Source of the DNA: Owenia fusiformis
Taxonomy: Eukaryota > Annelida > Polychaeta > Sabellida > Oweniidae
DNA: 64,000 nt
NCBI GenBank assembly: GCA_903813345.2
Contig: CAIIXF020000007.1
Span: 11,473,730-11,537,729 of the forward strand
Reading direction: 5' to 3'
Of the stretch, positions 1 to 12,763 are shown in pieces. A model generated the notes under the pieces. That model saw nothing but the letters and a program-made list of their open reading frames with translations. It had not been told where the DNA came from and ran no database searches. The translations under genes and the position numbers were made by a program. Positions within the stretch are counted from its first letter, which is position 1. Each line of letters opens with the position of its first letter.

Positions 1-695
1 AATGTTAAATGAACCATAAAGTCCAATCATTTCATTCACAGTATATATTCAACCTTCAACTTGGGATGAACATACTTAAGTGAAATGATAATTTCTTTGA
101 ATCAATAAAAAGTGTAACTGAATTAACTGATTTATTAGTGTCCTTCAAAAGATATGCCCAATTCAACCCATTAATACATGGGACACAAGAATTTGCAATA
201 AGCTACCCAAAAAGAAGTTTAATCAATGTTTAAGCAATTCTTGGCAGCATAGTGGAACAAGGCTTAATTGAATGAAGGATGCAATATTTATGAGTCGTAA
301 GGATGTTTTCGCCTGCCAATCTGCCATATTTTATATGTTCTGTCAAAAAAGCTGTACATAAAATATGGTTGGCACGCGAGTTAGTGTAACAAACACCTGC
401 CACTGTAGTCACCGTGGACCCGTAAGCCCAGCAGGATGGACAATGGGGAAAAATAGATTAGATGCTTTGTAGCATGAGCTCTCATTATACATCCTTCCTG
501 CTGAGAGACTTGGTAATAATTACCTTTCTGAGCGCAGTTGTACATAACCCAAATGAGCGACGTCAGAGTAATAGATTTCTAAATGATTTCTAACATGACC
601 TTATTAAGAAAGGAGATGAGCTTGGCCACTATCCGACTATGAAATATCTCCGTGTTAGAAAATGGAAAATAGAACTGCAGAATCTATTGAAACAG

Positions 696-1521
696 GTCAT
701 GATATACCATGTCATCCAGGTCCTTCTCAGCTCTGAGATGCCATGGTATTTATACCATTAGGTCTGGTGATTTCACTGAGCTTGTGACAATATCCCCCAT
801 GCCTGTATTCGTCAGCAATATATTCAAATGCCTATTATTTAATATATAGACATTGATGACTTAAAACACTTGTGACTCATACCATCAGATGATGAGCTCA
901 GATTCAAAAAGATGTTACTATATCAAAACATATTGCTAGCAAAAGCAAAAAAAACATGTTGCATATCAGTTTCATCGGATCCACAAAGATCTTGGACAAT
1001 GTTATACCTGTTTGGCTAATAAGTTAATTAATCAACTCATTATAGCAATCAAGGTGAGAGCTTCCATATCTGTCCTATCTGATAACATCCCATCGAATTA
1101 ACCAGCTATCTCAATATATTATGCACTATCCTCACTCTAAGCACTTCACAGTAAGAGTCAGGAGCTAACTAGTTTAATACAGATAGCTATTATATGACAT
1201 AATCTGCGATGGAATGGCTGATCCTAATAAACATATACATCTGATGTAAAAATGTTGTCGACAGAGGCAATATCTGTAAGCTAGCATAACCAGGGTACAG
1301 GGTTCCACTTATGTTTCTATATCCAATTCATACCAAGTACCAACATTCTGATCCTCATTGTATCTCTTTTTTATTTACAAAAGACAGAATTCATTTTAAG
1401 AAAGGAGCTAATTATTAGAATGAGGCGTACGTACATGTAACCATTCTGATACTCATAGCATCTCTCTGTTTCACCTGTATCTCAGGGCTGAGAAGAAATG
1501 AGATGTCATGGTATATCATGA
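696..1521. repeat. Inverted repeat pair (possible MITE ends)
   Basis: A segment of about 45 bp at 696-742 (beginning GTCATGATATACCATG) recurs in inverted, imperfect form at about 1,478-1,521. The two arms are about 740 bp apart. This is the layout of a non-autonomous DNA transposon or a foldback repeat. No target-site duplication was identified and there is no coding capacity between the arms. Confidence 0.4.
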
Positions 1522-2467
1522 TGACATGTAACTTAAATGGGGTCGATTGGATAATTACAAGGAGAAATAAATGTAATCATCATTATCATAAATTTCCCAG
1601 TGTTTCTATTGATACAATGCAAAATCATATATATGCACCCTATTAAAACATATTTCTACAATCTTGAAAAATATTTGAAAATGGGTATTTGCATACTGGG
1701 AGAAGCAATTTCCTAATCCTGGATATATCTCTTAAGAAACTTCCTCACAATTTCTAAATCTAAATTGTGTAAAATGAAAATTAATCTAGTACTAGAACTC
1801 TATGATACACATGTGCCTCATGTAATATCCTTCTGAGAAACACAAATATACCTTGATAAGGCTGTTATTTCTGTCACTGATTCCAGGCGATTATTAACCC
1901 GTACTGCCCTTTGAAGATGGCTACGAATACTGTAGAAACAAGATATACAGAAATATAAAAGCATCTTGACTTTTTCCTTATCATATAATCATGATCAATG
2001 ATATAAACATTCAAAAATGTTACATGAGTTCGACTCAGCTCAAAAAGGAAAAGATTCTGAGATATGTCCATGTTGTTGTTTCCTCATACAGATTTGGCAG
2101 ATCATGAGTTTGTATATCACCATCCACATGTGTGTGTTTTGATATCTATTTTCAGATCCTCATGCCCTTCAATATGAAGTGGTTTAGAACCCTAGCTTCA
2201 CCTACTACTTATTTACCTGCTATTCAAACCACAAACCTGGATAAAGTGTTTGAGATCCATAAAACCTCTTACATTAGTTTTAATTTTTTTTATCATTAAG
2301 AACAAAAATACATAGAATTGAAATTTTATGCCACTATTAAAAATTGTTTATTTCCATTTACTGATGAAGGAATTGAGATGATAAAGTAAGAACCATGCAC
2401 CAATATGATGCTGGCAAACCCTTTGTATTTTCACTCTTTAAATAAGTTATAAAATCCTGAAACTTAC

Positions 2468-2536
2468 ATTTCTGTATTTATCTCAAACTCAAGTTCCAAC
2501 AAAAGGCCATGATATGTACATTTGAGATCATTAAGA
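2468..2536 (-). CDS. Possible internal exon, unidentified gene
   Basis: This 69-bp stretch is read on the minus strand between an acceptor (TTTATGTAG) and a strong GTAAGT donor. It is open in the frame encoding LNDLKCTYHGLLLELEFE and a few more residues, entering and leaving in phase 2. I recognise no domain. The strong donor is the main support. In 20 kb of AT-rich DNA several such signals are expected by chance, so this is only a candidate, possibly a downstream exon of the gene starting at 20,614. Confidence 0.22.
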
Positions 2537-3870
2537 CTACATAAATTAAGAATCATATGTAATAGACAGAGGAAGAGTGGCTCGATGACAAATTCAAGGT
2601 ACTTAACTGGCATAGAAAGCACATTAATATTCTGATAATTCTCCCAGTAGGTTATATACATGTCTAGAATATATTGCCAACTCCACAAAAGAGCATTATA
2701 CAGTAATTCATAGGAATCATGAAGTTCTGGACCCCAAAATCTTTGATCTCCAAAAAATCTCAAAATTGTCAATCAAAACAAGCAACAGTTCATTTTCAGA
2801 GTTATGTTAGGGCGGTAGAAGGAAGGTAAAGAATCTATGAGTATCCAGAACCAAAGATGAAGGAAAACTTCTCAAACCATTGTAAAAGCACACCCCATTT
2901 CACCATGGGTTTGGACAATGATTTACAATAGCAAGGTTATAAGGTGCCATTTGGGTAATCCCAAAAGACAGATGTTGTAATGAAGATGTTGCCTCCCTGT
3001 TGATTGAGGCCGCTAGCTGTCATTATTGATACACCATCATGTCGGGTAATACCTGCCACAGTATATACTACTAGAAGTGAATGGCCAAGCATTGGAGCAG
3101 GCAATCGGGCATACAGTTAAAAATTCACTTTCATCATACTGGTGAGAATGGAGAGGTGGGTGGACCTTTTATGAAAGCCATTTGGAAACCTGTTAAGGAT
3201 TTGGGAAATCATGAAAAATTCAGATAATTTCAGACACTTTTGAGAAAGAATTAGGAAAATGATAACTATGTACCTTGATATTGTCAAAACCCTAGATGGG
3301 GAGAATTAACATTTACCGACATTATCCTCTTTAGGTGATCCTTCAATGGGAGAAGGGGGCCATCAGACTGGCTGACAAACAAGTCAACTTAGTGAAATTC
3401 TAACAGAGGTGCTATATCACTGCCACTACATTCCTCACTCATAAAAAAGCCAAGCATTTTGAAACAATATTCTGCTTTATCACTGGTGGTCCAACTGTAA
3501 ACAAACAGTTGCAATATTCATTGACAGCACTAATTAATGTTTTCATATATCATTTAACAAGATCATCTTGTGCCACAACAAAATGTATATCACACCCTCT
3601 CATATTTTCATTCATTATACAAAAACGTAAGTTAGTTTGATTCTGGAGGATATCCAGCTGACAGATGTATCAGGGATGCTGAATGGTGCTAGAGGGTGGT
3701 TATATCTGTTTGCATGGGTGCTATCAGCACACCTCTTATTAACTCATCATCCTCTTTCAAGTAGGTTACAGCTCCTGTTCTGGCTAGTAGTAGAGCCACA
3801 TGTTTCTAGTAATCTTATAGTACTCTCCCCTCAATAAGTTTAGCAACTGGAAGTCTACACATTGGATTGC

Positions 3871-3932
3871 AATGTCAAATGTCAATGTCAAATATCAATG
3901 TCAAATGTCAATGTCAAATGTCAATGTCAATG
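3871..3932. repeat. Short tandem repeat (aatgtca)n
   Basis: About 62 bp made of alternating TGTCAA and ATGTCAA units, five to six copies of a 12-13 bp unit with few mismatches. It is a simple minisatellite with no sign of function. Confidence 0.85.
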
Positions 3933-5578
3933 TTTGCATATTAATTTTGTTCTACTAACAACAGTTTATGACAAATTTGATGAATTTCTTGAATTGCCAA
4001 ATATAAAGAGGCTTTGACTTAAGTGGTCTAAAAAGTAGAATTCTACTTGCCAAACTTATGGTGGGGAGTGTAAGTCTATTACTATACCAGTTAAGATCGT
4101 ACATTTTCTCGATTTCACTTTATAAAAAAGAGAGCTTTTTCAATTTTATCTAAAACTAGCCTCTTGGTACCATGGATTCCATACCATGGGTATATACTAT
4201 ACCATAAAACATTTTTCATCTATCATCAATACTGAATTTTGAATGTCATGATACATTATATTTTACTCCATGGTTAATTCGCAAGTATACAGATAATGTT
4301 CTATCAATGGTAAAATTATTACATTGAAATAAATTTTACTGTTTTGTCATAAAAAATTCTTGAAGTAAAATTCCCAGGGTTTACAGTGTGTCCCAGGTTA
4401 TCAGCTAGATTTTGAAGCTTCTTGATTGCTATGCATTACCACAGGTATGTTTAAGTATCAGGCAATACTAGGATTTTACAAAATGTAGAGAATAATATCA
4501 TAATTCTAAGATTGTGCAGCTGATGAAAATATTTAGTAGTCAGTTTCTAACAAAGTTTCCTTATTTTTAACTCTATACATTATATTGTATGAATCAAGCA
4601 CTTTTAGAGATTTTTATTGAACAACAACAAAATACAAGCATGTGACAAATATGACTATGATTAAGATGTGAATAAAATGACAATTTCAATGCATGTTTTA
4701 AATGAGTTCATCAATGTATGAACTGTTCCTATTATGTTCCTCTTTCACAAAATATTCAGAGAGAACTCAGGTGACTAAAGTATATACTTAAAAGAGTTCA
4801 ATAGTATTCAGGTAGTCATTAATAAAACAGCCAGCCTGGCATACATATAGCATAACACGCAGCACACGCTTTCCTCATAAATTGTTTTAAACACTTTCAA
4901 ACCTCCAAACTGTCAATGAATAAGAAAATTGAACAAAAATATAGAAATTAACAAAGCATGTAACGGGGTTAGAATTAGGTGATAATTGAGTCGCTTTATA
5001 TATAATTTGTTTAATATGTCAGCTCCTAGTCTATAGGCTCCATATGGGAATAAAACTGTGATTTATATGAATTTCCAGCTTCTCAATGTAATAACTTGAA
5101 AATCACACCAAAATAATACATTTTTTATACAAGTTTCAATCACGATTGGAACTGATACTACAGGTCCAACAGCAGTCCCGGATTTCTGAATTTTTTAGCT
5201 TTATCTCACGATCCTGCCTTTTTGACACTCCTTTGACACATTTTCGATGGAAACCCACACGTACACATACTAAATGCCACTTTGTACACATCATGTACAA
5301 TATTCGATCAAAAAAGCAAATAATACATGAATACAAATTGAAAGATTTGTAACAAAACACATAAAACTTATAATATATTTTTTTAGCAAATGTGAATGCC
5401 TTTTGGAATCCAACCTGGTTGAGTAAACAAAAACTTCCACTAAATAGGTTTAAGTTTCGACACGTTCGTCATGTCAGACTTGCTGCTTATTTCACTTTCT
5501 CAGGTGAATCAATAAAAAATATTAAGTTGAATACATCCTATTGCAAAAACATTTTAAACTTAAATTGTTATGATTTAC

Positions 5579-5712
5579 CCTAATATAATGCTTGAACACA
5601 GGATCTAAGAAAAAACTCCCTTCAAGTCCCATTTCTCTACACGGAGTATCTGAGCATAGTACACAAGAAAAAGCCCAAACTACTAGAAATAGCATGGCCC
5701 TCCCCGTCATAA
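5579..5712 (-). CDS. Possible first coding exon with a signal peptide, unidentified
   Basis: On the minus strand a TTGCAG acceptor is followed after two bases by an ATG. The 44-codon frame begins MTGRAMLFLVVWAFSCVLCS, a textbook secretory signal (charged n-region, hydrophobic core, small residues at the probable cleavage site). It continues DTPCREMGLEG... to HYIR, where an AGG/GTAAAT donor closes the exon in phase 0. The mature part is too short to place in a family. I found no further exon to join. If real it starts a secreted or membrane protein transcribed leftwards. Chance remains possible. Confidence 0.35.
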
Positions 5713-6699
5713 CTGCAACCCAAAATCAATATTTAGAAACTTTAATTTATCACATGAAAACGTAAGTGACCATGTGCCAAATCCTGATTCTGCCCATCAT
5801 TTGATAAACAGAAAAAATATTTCATCAATTCCAACAGGGTTGCATACTGCATTACCAGACAGCAAAGAACTTGTCCTAAACTCAGGTGAAGGTAGAATCA
5901 CCTCAGATCACATCACAAGACCCTTTGTCACCCTTCGCAACAGTGAACAAAATCATCCCACACTCTTAAAATCACAAATGAATCTGTTAAAACACTAAGA
6001 GCAAATCAGAGCTTATCATCCCCAAAGACTTCAATTTAAAATAAGTAAGCCTAATAGTGTGGACCTGCAGTTCCCTCTGGATGGCTGCTTGAGCACCAAT
6101 CATTTAACTTATCAGACCTAGTTAGAGGATCATACAGCCATCGCATCGGTGATCCCAGGGTACATTGTAAATCTGTGTACCTGAGAACCCATGGCAGCAC
6201 TCTGTATAGGTAGGAGGCTTAGATATATGTAGGCTACTCATCACTGTCAGCTATCAGACATTGCTATCAATGAATGAGGCTTCACTGCTAAAAACATCCA
6301 AGTTATCTCTGACATGTCCTAGAGAACAACATACTGTCATTGTTTTATCTTACATATGCATTGTATTCTAATTTAAGCTTCATGTACATGTTGTATACAG
6401 GAATTCTTGACTATTTAAAGTGTATGTATGTAGGACAGACCGTGTCTTTTAATCAAGCAACTTTATTCCAACTTGGTAAACCTATCTAGCTGAACGTAAA
6501 AAGGTGGAAGTATTATCCACAGGGTATCTTTCAATATTAACTGCACTTTTCTCAACTATGCCTTTGCTCACTTGAAAATAACCCAAATTGGTAAAAATAT
6601 CCTGATTTTTTAAGAGTTTTCAACTGATGGGGTGATTATTCAATGACTGATGAGATTCAGGAATGGGTCCATCTCTTGAATTCAGATACTTCAATGCAT

Positions 6700-6893
6700 T
6701 ATACAGCACTGCACTGTACTGCCCTATACTGTACTGCCCTACACAGTACTGCCCTACACTGCACTACCCTACACTGTACTGCCCTATACAGTACTGCCCT
6801 ACACTGCACTGCCCTACGCTGTACTGCCCTATACAGTACTGCCCTACACTGCACTGCCCTATACTGTACTGCCTTACACTGTACACCTTATAC
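6700..6893. repeat. 15-bp minisatellite, about 12 copies
   Basis: Tandem copies of a 15-bp unit of the type ACTGCCCTACACTGC, varying mostly at two positions (CACAG/TACAG/TACTG). Because 15 is a multiple of three, two forward frames stay open across the array and translate as HCTALYSTAL-like repeats. There is no coding context, so these frames are taken as by-products of the repeat. Confidence 0.9.
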
Positions 6894-7656
6894 TACAATG
6901 CACTGCATTGCAACCTAACTAATTGCAAACAAGTATTTCCAATGCAATCGGATACTCAAAATAGATGAGATATAAACTGAATCCAACTTAAAACCAGAGC
7001 AAGTGTGATAGAGTGAGATATGGTAACATGTTTGATAAAACCTACAGGGTGAGATATGATAGGAGATATATCTCAAGGAAACAGGAACTGTCCAACAACA
7101 GCCATAGATATACCTTGCTACTATCTCAGTTAATTAGTTCTACAAGTTAATATCCTAGAAATTAAGTGCTGAACACTATAAACGCTTCATAAAATACACA
7201 TAAAACTTGACAAATCACTTCTTAATCTCTTCTGTTCTGTAATTTATAATGAATTATTAACGGTTTGATTTAAGTGTTTTTCATGTGTTGCTTCTTGTGC
7301 TCTGAACAGATGAAATCAATACCTTTTCTAGTACTTTTCTAGGGAAAAATTCTTTACCACAACAGCTGGCCAAAGAAGAGAAAAAAAACTACTAAGAGAC
7401 AATCTACCACTAAAATACAATACTAAAACAAAGGCATCACCTATGATAAAATGTTCATAGTCTTTGCCCTATAAATGCTGGATTATAGCATATATGCATT
7501 ATTTATGTGTACGCTGTTAACTCAGGCTGTCATGCCAGTTTACAACCTCTCTGATTACTAAACACTCTTGATGCTTAATCTCCCAATCAATTATAGACAA
7601 TACAGTACAACAGATTTATTCTTGTAAGGCAAAGTTGTTAGTGAAATTCAGGAGTA

Positions 7657-7714
7657 AGCAGGTAGCTAACCTATATATGCAGGTAGCTAACCTATATAAG
7701 CAGGCAGCTAACCT
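7657..7714. repeat. 20-bp direct repeat, three copies
   Basis: Three adjacent copies of a unit reading about AGCAGGTAGCTAACCTATAT, the third one diverged (GCAGGCAGCTAACC). A looser copy follows near 7,820. Simple local tandem duplication. Confidence 0.8.
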
Positions 7715-10700
7715 TAACAATCTATTAAGATGCAAAATTTCACAACCAGCCATTTGTTACAGATGCCGAACAGCAACTGCCAAATACCATCCACAAAAAA
7801 GTTCTTGTGGTGACATAATAAGCAGGTAGCTCACCTATGTAACTAGGAAGCTAACTGACCAAGTAGCAAACCTCTGGAACCAGATTACTAACTTATACAA
7901 CCAGATAAACTAGAAGTATATATGAATTAGATAACTAACTCATACAATCAGAGAGTTAAACCTATGCGGCAAAATTCTTGTAACGCCAAGCAGTAAAAAC
8001 AACACATTCACAGCATAATCAATAAAATTCATCAAATCAACCTGTCAAAGGTTGTTGATCTATTACAACATCGAAAATCATACTTTAAGAAAACTACTGA
8101 ACACGCAATTAGATTACTGTAGCGACAAATGATTCAATAACTGTCTTCATATTGAAATATGATGTCAGATGATTGGAGTGTTTTGGTGCAATGTGTTCTT
8201 CCTAACAACTTAGCCAGAGATATGTGAAGACTAAGTGTAAAGTTAGAAATGACTTCTGGTGAAGTATGAGAGACAACTACAGGAATCTATAGTCCTGTAT
8301 CAATCCCTTGTTTTCACCCTAACCTACACACCTCCACAAACTGGTTGATATAACACTACAAAGGATAGTAAATTATTTTATTAAATAATATCAGATATTC
8401 AAAGCCAAAATCTAACATACAGAAGCTAAATGATCAATTCATAGCTATAAGCTTTGAGGCAGGCTATATGCAAATATCTCAAATAACAATTTTACAGAAA
8501 AAATATTGTTATGTTTATTTTTACAAAACTGCTCTTTGACTTAATTCTGAATGACTAATCTAATTCCACAACTAATTTTGAATTATGTGGGTACACTCCT
8601 GTCAAATGAAAGGATAAAGTAAAATCACATTTGATTTGCAGATTTCATTAAATTACATGAGGTATAAATTCGTATCCAGAGGCATAGAAAATAAATACAA
8701 CACAAACAAGATGATAATAAAGAAACCATCCAAGAATATTAGATGAATGTCATCCTAAAGCAACACAATGATATTTCACCAGGCAAAATACATTGATTGT
8801 TACATGTTAAATACTTGAAGAATCCGCCATCAGCTGAGAGCCTGGCATTCACCTTGTATTTAAACTGTATTTCCAAATATGACATCGATTGATTCACTAT
8901 TTGAGTAAAGAAACTGATTGTAATGTGGCTTGTTGAATCAATAGTTTTGTACCAGCTAAATACCATTGACACAAACCTGTTAGGTTTTTTGAGTTATTCA
9001 TTTATAATTTTTTATAATTGTGATAGTTTTGTATAACAGATGATTTGTTGAATCTCCGCTGAAGCATAACATCAGATTTGCAAGATGAGCGATAATATGC
9101 CAATAGAAACCAATTACATTCATTCAAGATTCGATTACCATTATACCGTTGATGGTTTTGATGCAATCATTTTTTCATTTTCTAACAAACGATATTACTT
9201 GTAATTACGATAAGTCAATAAAGGCCTGCTACAACTTGGCTAAGAAATTTGATATATTATTTTGGTTACTGGATATATTTAACTAATGCACCATCCTACA
9301 TATGTAAAATGACTTGTTTTTTACTGATGTTTTCCTAATACTGTAAATATTTATACAAGTCTTGAAAAACATAAATATATTTGTCAAGTAAATTACAAGA
9401 TGTCAGTTCTTCCTTAAGGATGCAGACCACCTTTGTTTTTCTTCATGTACTGTTTTTTGTGAAGGACTACAGCTTTAGACTTCACAACAGGCAAGAATCA
9501 ATGTTATAATCAATTACCAGTATGTGTTTCTTCATTCCTAAGAAATCTAAGATGGAAAAATGGGGGATAAAATGATATCCAAAGGGAGCTATTTATCTAG
9601 GTCTTCATAAAAAGCTCTATGGTTAGATAACTAATTTTGACTTAATATTTCTACCTAATAGGCTGGATGGAATGTAATATTTTAAAAAGCCATTCCTTGT
9701 AGAAAAATACAAAGCTCCCTTTATCCAGGTTTGCAATTACCAACTTCTGTACTACCTAAGGGAAGAAATATAATATGATAAGAATATATTAATTTAGACT
9801 TTTTGAGTAGAAAGGGCCTCAATCTAGTAGAAAAACTAGTATTAACAAATGTTTTCTTCAAGGTTTGATAAAAGATAAAACGTCAGAATGTTAATTGCTA
9901 ATTAAACTACTAGTGCATGTGTAAAATATTTAAAACCCCATTTTGAGAAAATATAACATATGGTTAGTTGTAGATTGATTAACTATTTATTGGAAGTGAA
10001 TTAGGACTCTTGTAATATATAGAATAAGTGTGAGTGCGTTAACAAGGTACTTGGGCCAGCAATCAAAACACTTTACTTTATGGGTCTCTACTTAATAATA
10101 GAGATTAACAACCTCTAAACTGAATAAATGTCAAATACAATGAAATCAGATAGAATTACAATTCATCAAATGTAATCAACGTTTTTGGCATGGATTTGGA
10201 ATCCATTTTGCAAATTTTGAATAACACTCTCAGATGTTGCATTATTAGATCCTAATGGTTTCAATTTCTAGTTTTCTGAATGTGATCAGTGGAGATATAT
10301 TCATTAGGTTATTGTAAGTGAAATCACAAGAGTTTAGATTTCTCCGCATATTTACAAAGCTATTGTTCAAAGTTAACTCTAATCGGCTGAATACAAAATC
10401 TAAGTAAATAAAGTCGTCACAAAAGGGTTCAAGTTAATACAGATTTAGACTGATTTCTTTACAAGGACTTTTCCTCATCAGACATTAGCTTGTTATTCTA
10501 TGAAAAAATCTATTGTTCTCTTTTAACTGTATTTTATAGGGACCAATGCAAGGTTTACAGGATAATTGTATTATAGGGCGTTCAGTTTGAAGTCCCCGTC
10601 TTTAGGTTTGAAGTCTTAAAATTGAAAATGTAACGCCTGAATATACCTGTGATGAATGTTTTATATGTTGGCTGTTAAGAAAGGGGCCTGTTCTAACAAG

Positions 10701-11429
10701 AGCTTGTTCAAGTGCCTTACAGTACCTAAGAGGTCTTTAATTGCTCATGTGAATATTTACTTCTGTCAAAGGACTAAACGCCTCAAAATGGATTACTAAA
10801 TCAAACCCTTTATAGAAAACACAAACGATTCTTACAAATTCAAATATTGATACATTTTAAGGAATTAACTAAAAATCGATAGGTTAATGGCATTAATTGT
10901 ATACTTATAGCTCACGTTTTAATATTATTTGAAACGTTTAAAAAATCATATGCGGTCGATAATTTCAAACTGATTGACAAGAGTCAAGGGAATGTTTCAA
11001 AATCCTAGGTTCAACATTACACAAACCATACAATGGCCCTACAATTGCATTACAAACATTACTTGGTATAAGTTAGTAAAGAACGGCTATAGAATGGGTG
11101 AATTAACTAAATATTGGTACTAATCGGAAAATCCGCTTTAAAGCCCCAGGTCAAGCATATTATGTCAAATTATATAGACTTTGTCTACATGCTTTCACAG
11201 TCTAGATAGTCCAGGAGTAAACGAATGAAACACATTAAATTCTCAGAAATTTAGCTGGCCATAAATATTGTTTCAATGACAGAACAGATTATCTTAATGT
11301 TTCAGTTTGAAATTCTATATCTCTGTTCATTTGTATACTAGTAGATAGAATATCTGTATTCAGCTATTTGAATGTGAAAGCAACTTTTAATACTTGTAGT
11401 TCAATGCAGAGTTTTTACATTTCAATTAG

Positions 11430-11708
11430 ACATAGGCATGGGGGGGGTGCAATTGGTGATCGCACCCCCCCATTACCAATAAAATATAAGCATGAGAAGA
11501 AAAGAGCTTTAAATTAAATGCTTTTTATTTGAAGCTTCTAGCTCAATTTATTATGAAGGAAGTTGCATATTTTTTTGTAAAATTCAAGATAAATCTTAAT
11601 TGTTGGCTTCTTATGCCACAATCACACCCCCTGACTGAAAATGGAATTTTTTTGGCGATTGCACCCCCCCCCCCCATGCCCTGACTGAAAGCTGGCTACG
11701 CCCCTATA
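11430..11708. repeat. Foldback repeat with G/C homopolymer ends
   Basis: The left end reads GGCATGGGGGGGGTGCAATTG. The right end carries the inverted equivalent (GATTGCACC..., a run of C, then ATGCC), followed by CTGACTGAAAGCTGGCTACGCCCC. A second C-run pairs with the first G-run at about 11,461. The region looks like a small foldback element. No target duplication was recognised. Confidence 0.5.
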
Positions 11709-12714
11709 GACATTTCCATTTTTAAACTTCATATCCTGCAAATTCCTATATATTAGGCAATAAAATAAAAAAAAGTTCTACCTGCACAATATCACATTGT
11801 GATTTAGATAGATAACTAGCTTGACTGACTGATATTCATTTGCCTTCATCATATTATGTGGCTTACAATAACCAGGATTTTGTGACTGGTAGGGGGTGGT
11901 TCATTTGTTAAATTCATGCAAAAATACTTCCCCACCCTCCATCACACTCAAATTACCTCATCTTACATTAAGTAATAAAGGTATCATAATTTGATCATTA
12001 TGGAATTTATTTTATGAAAGTTTAAGATGCAGAAATTGTTCACAAATTGTGAACTTTAGATATCAAGTGCATCAATGAAAAATATATACATGAAATTATA
12101 TTCATTAATTTTGCACTAACAAGACTTGCGAATGGTCTTTAAAAAAGTATCTTGTATCATTATGAAATAAAATCACAACCATTTTTTAGGGATAAATATG
12201 AAGTCCCATGTGCAAAAGTTGTCAAAACATTTTCAAAGTCGTGAATTACTTAACTCATCTCTAGACTTAGATACCCTTTGAGACAGTAATCCATTTAGGC
12301 TCATTCTATTTTTAAGATGACATCTGAATTCAACCTAGTTTTGAAGTGTGAACTAGGCATGAAGTATAAACTACCCTAATAAATTAATAATCTCATGTTT
12401 ATTTAATTTTAACAATGGCCATTGTCTCTATCAAAAAAATATAATTATACCAAATTATACCAAATGAAATTTGGTACTCTATTTTTCATTTTAGAATATT
12501 TGAATACTTGAAACTGGAGTAAATATTATATCTGTCTCTGGGTAGTATAGTACATGTATTGTATACTAGTAACACCTTATTTAGTCTTGAATACTTCAAA
12601 GAACACTAGATATTTGCCTTTAAAAATACATTGAAACAGACTGCAATCTGTCTATGAGAGGAGGACAGTGAGTTCACTCTAGACTTAAACCAAGAAGACA
12701 AACCCATAACTTAC

Positions 12715-12763
12715 ATCTTATCTAAATAATCTGTCAACTTGAACACTAACGAGTTTTCCAGAG
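12715..12763 (-). CDS. Possible third exon of the gene starting at 20,614
   Basis: A 49-bp minus-strand stretch between a GATCAG acceptor and a strong GTAAGT donor. It encodes LENSLVFKLTDYLDK. It accepts phase 1, which is the phase left by the exon ending at 20,194, and leaves phase 2. The phase fit and the donor are the only support. The stretch is short enough that an open frame is likely by chance. Confidence 0.2.

Larger units (their letters stand above)
1..5578. other. Non-coding stretch, no secure gene
   Basis: AT-rich sequence with no convincing gene. Several short minus-strand stretches are open and bounded by AG/GT signals, for example 526-578 (ending before a GTAATT donor) and 2,955-3,058 (unusually GC-rich, open, reaching a stop). 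None can be linked to a family and chance is a fair explanation. The simple and inverted repeats found here are listed separately. Confidence 0.5.

Noticed and set aside
2955-3058. GC-richer minus-strand open stretch (ITRHDGVSIMTASGLNQQGG...)
   Set aside because: It looks somewhat coding, but the acceptor is weak, no second exon joins it and no family was recognised. It is kept only as a note.
6643-6968. Two overlapping forward frames of about 90-100 codons
   Set aside because: They are produced by the 15-bp tandem repeat, whose length is divisible by three.
11430-11708. G-run and C-run considered as a quadruplex regulatory element
   Set aside because: The runs pair as inverted ends of a foldback repeat, and there is no promoter or gene near.
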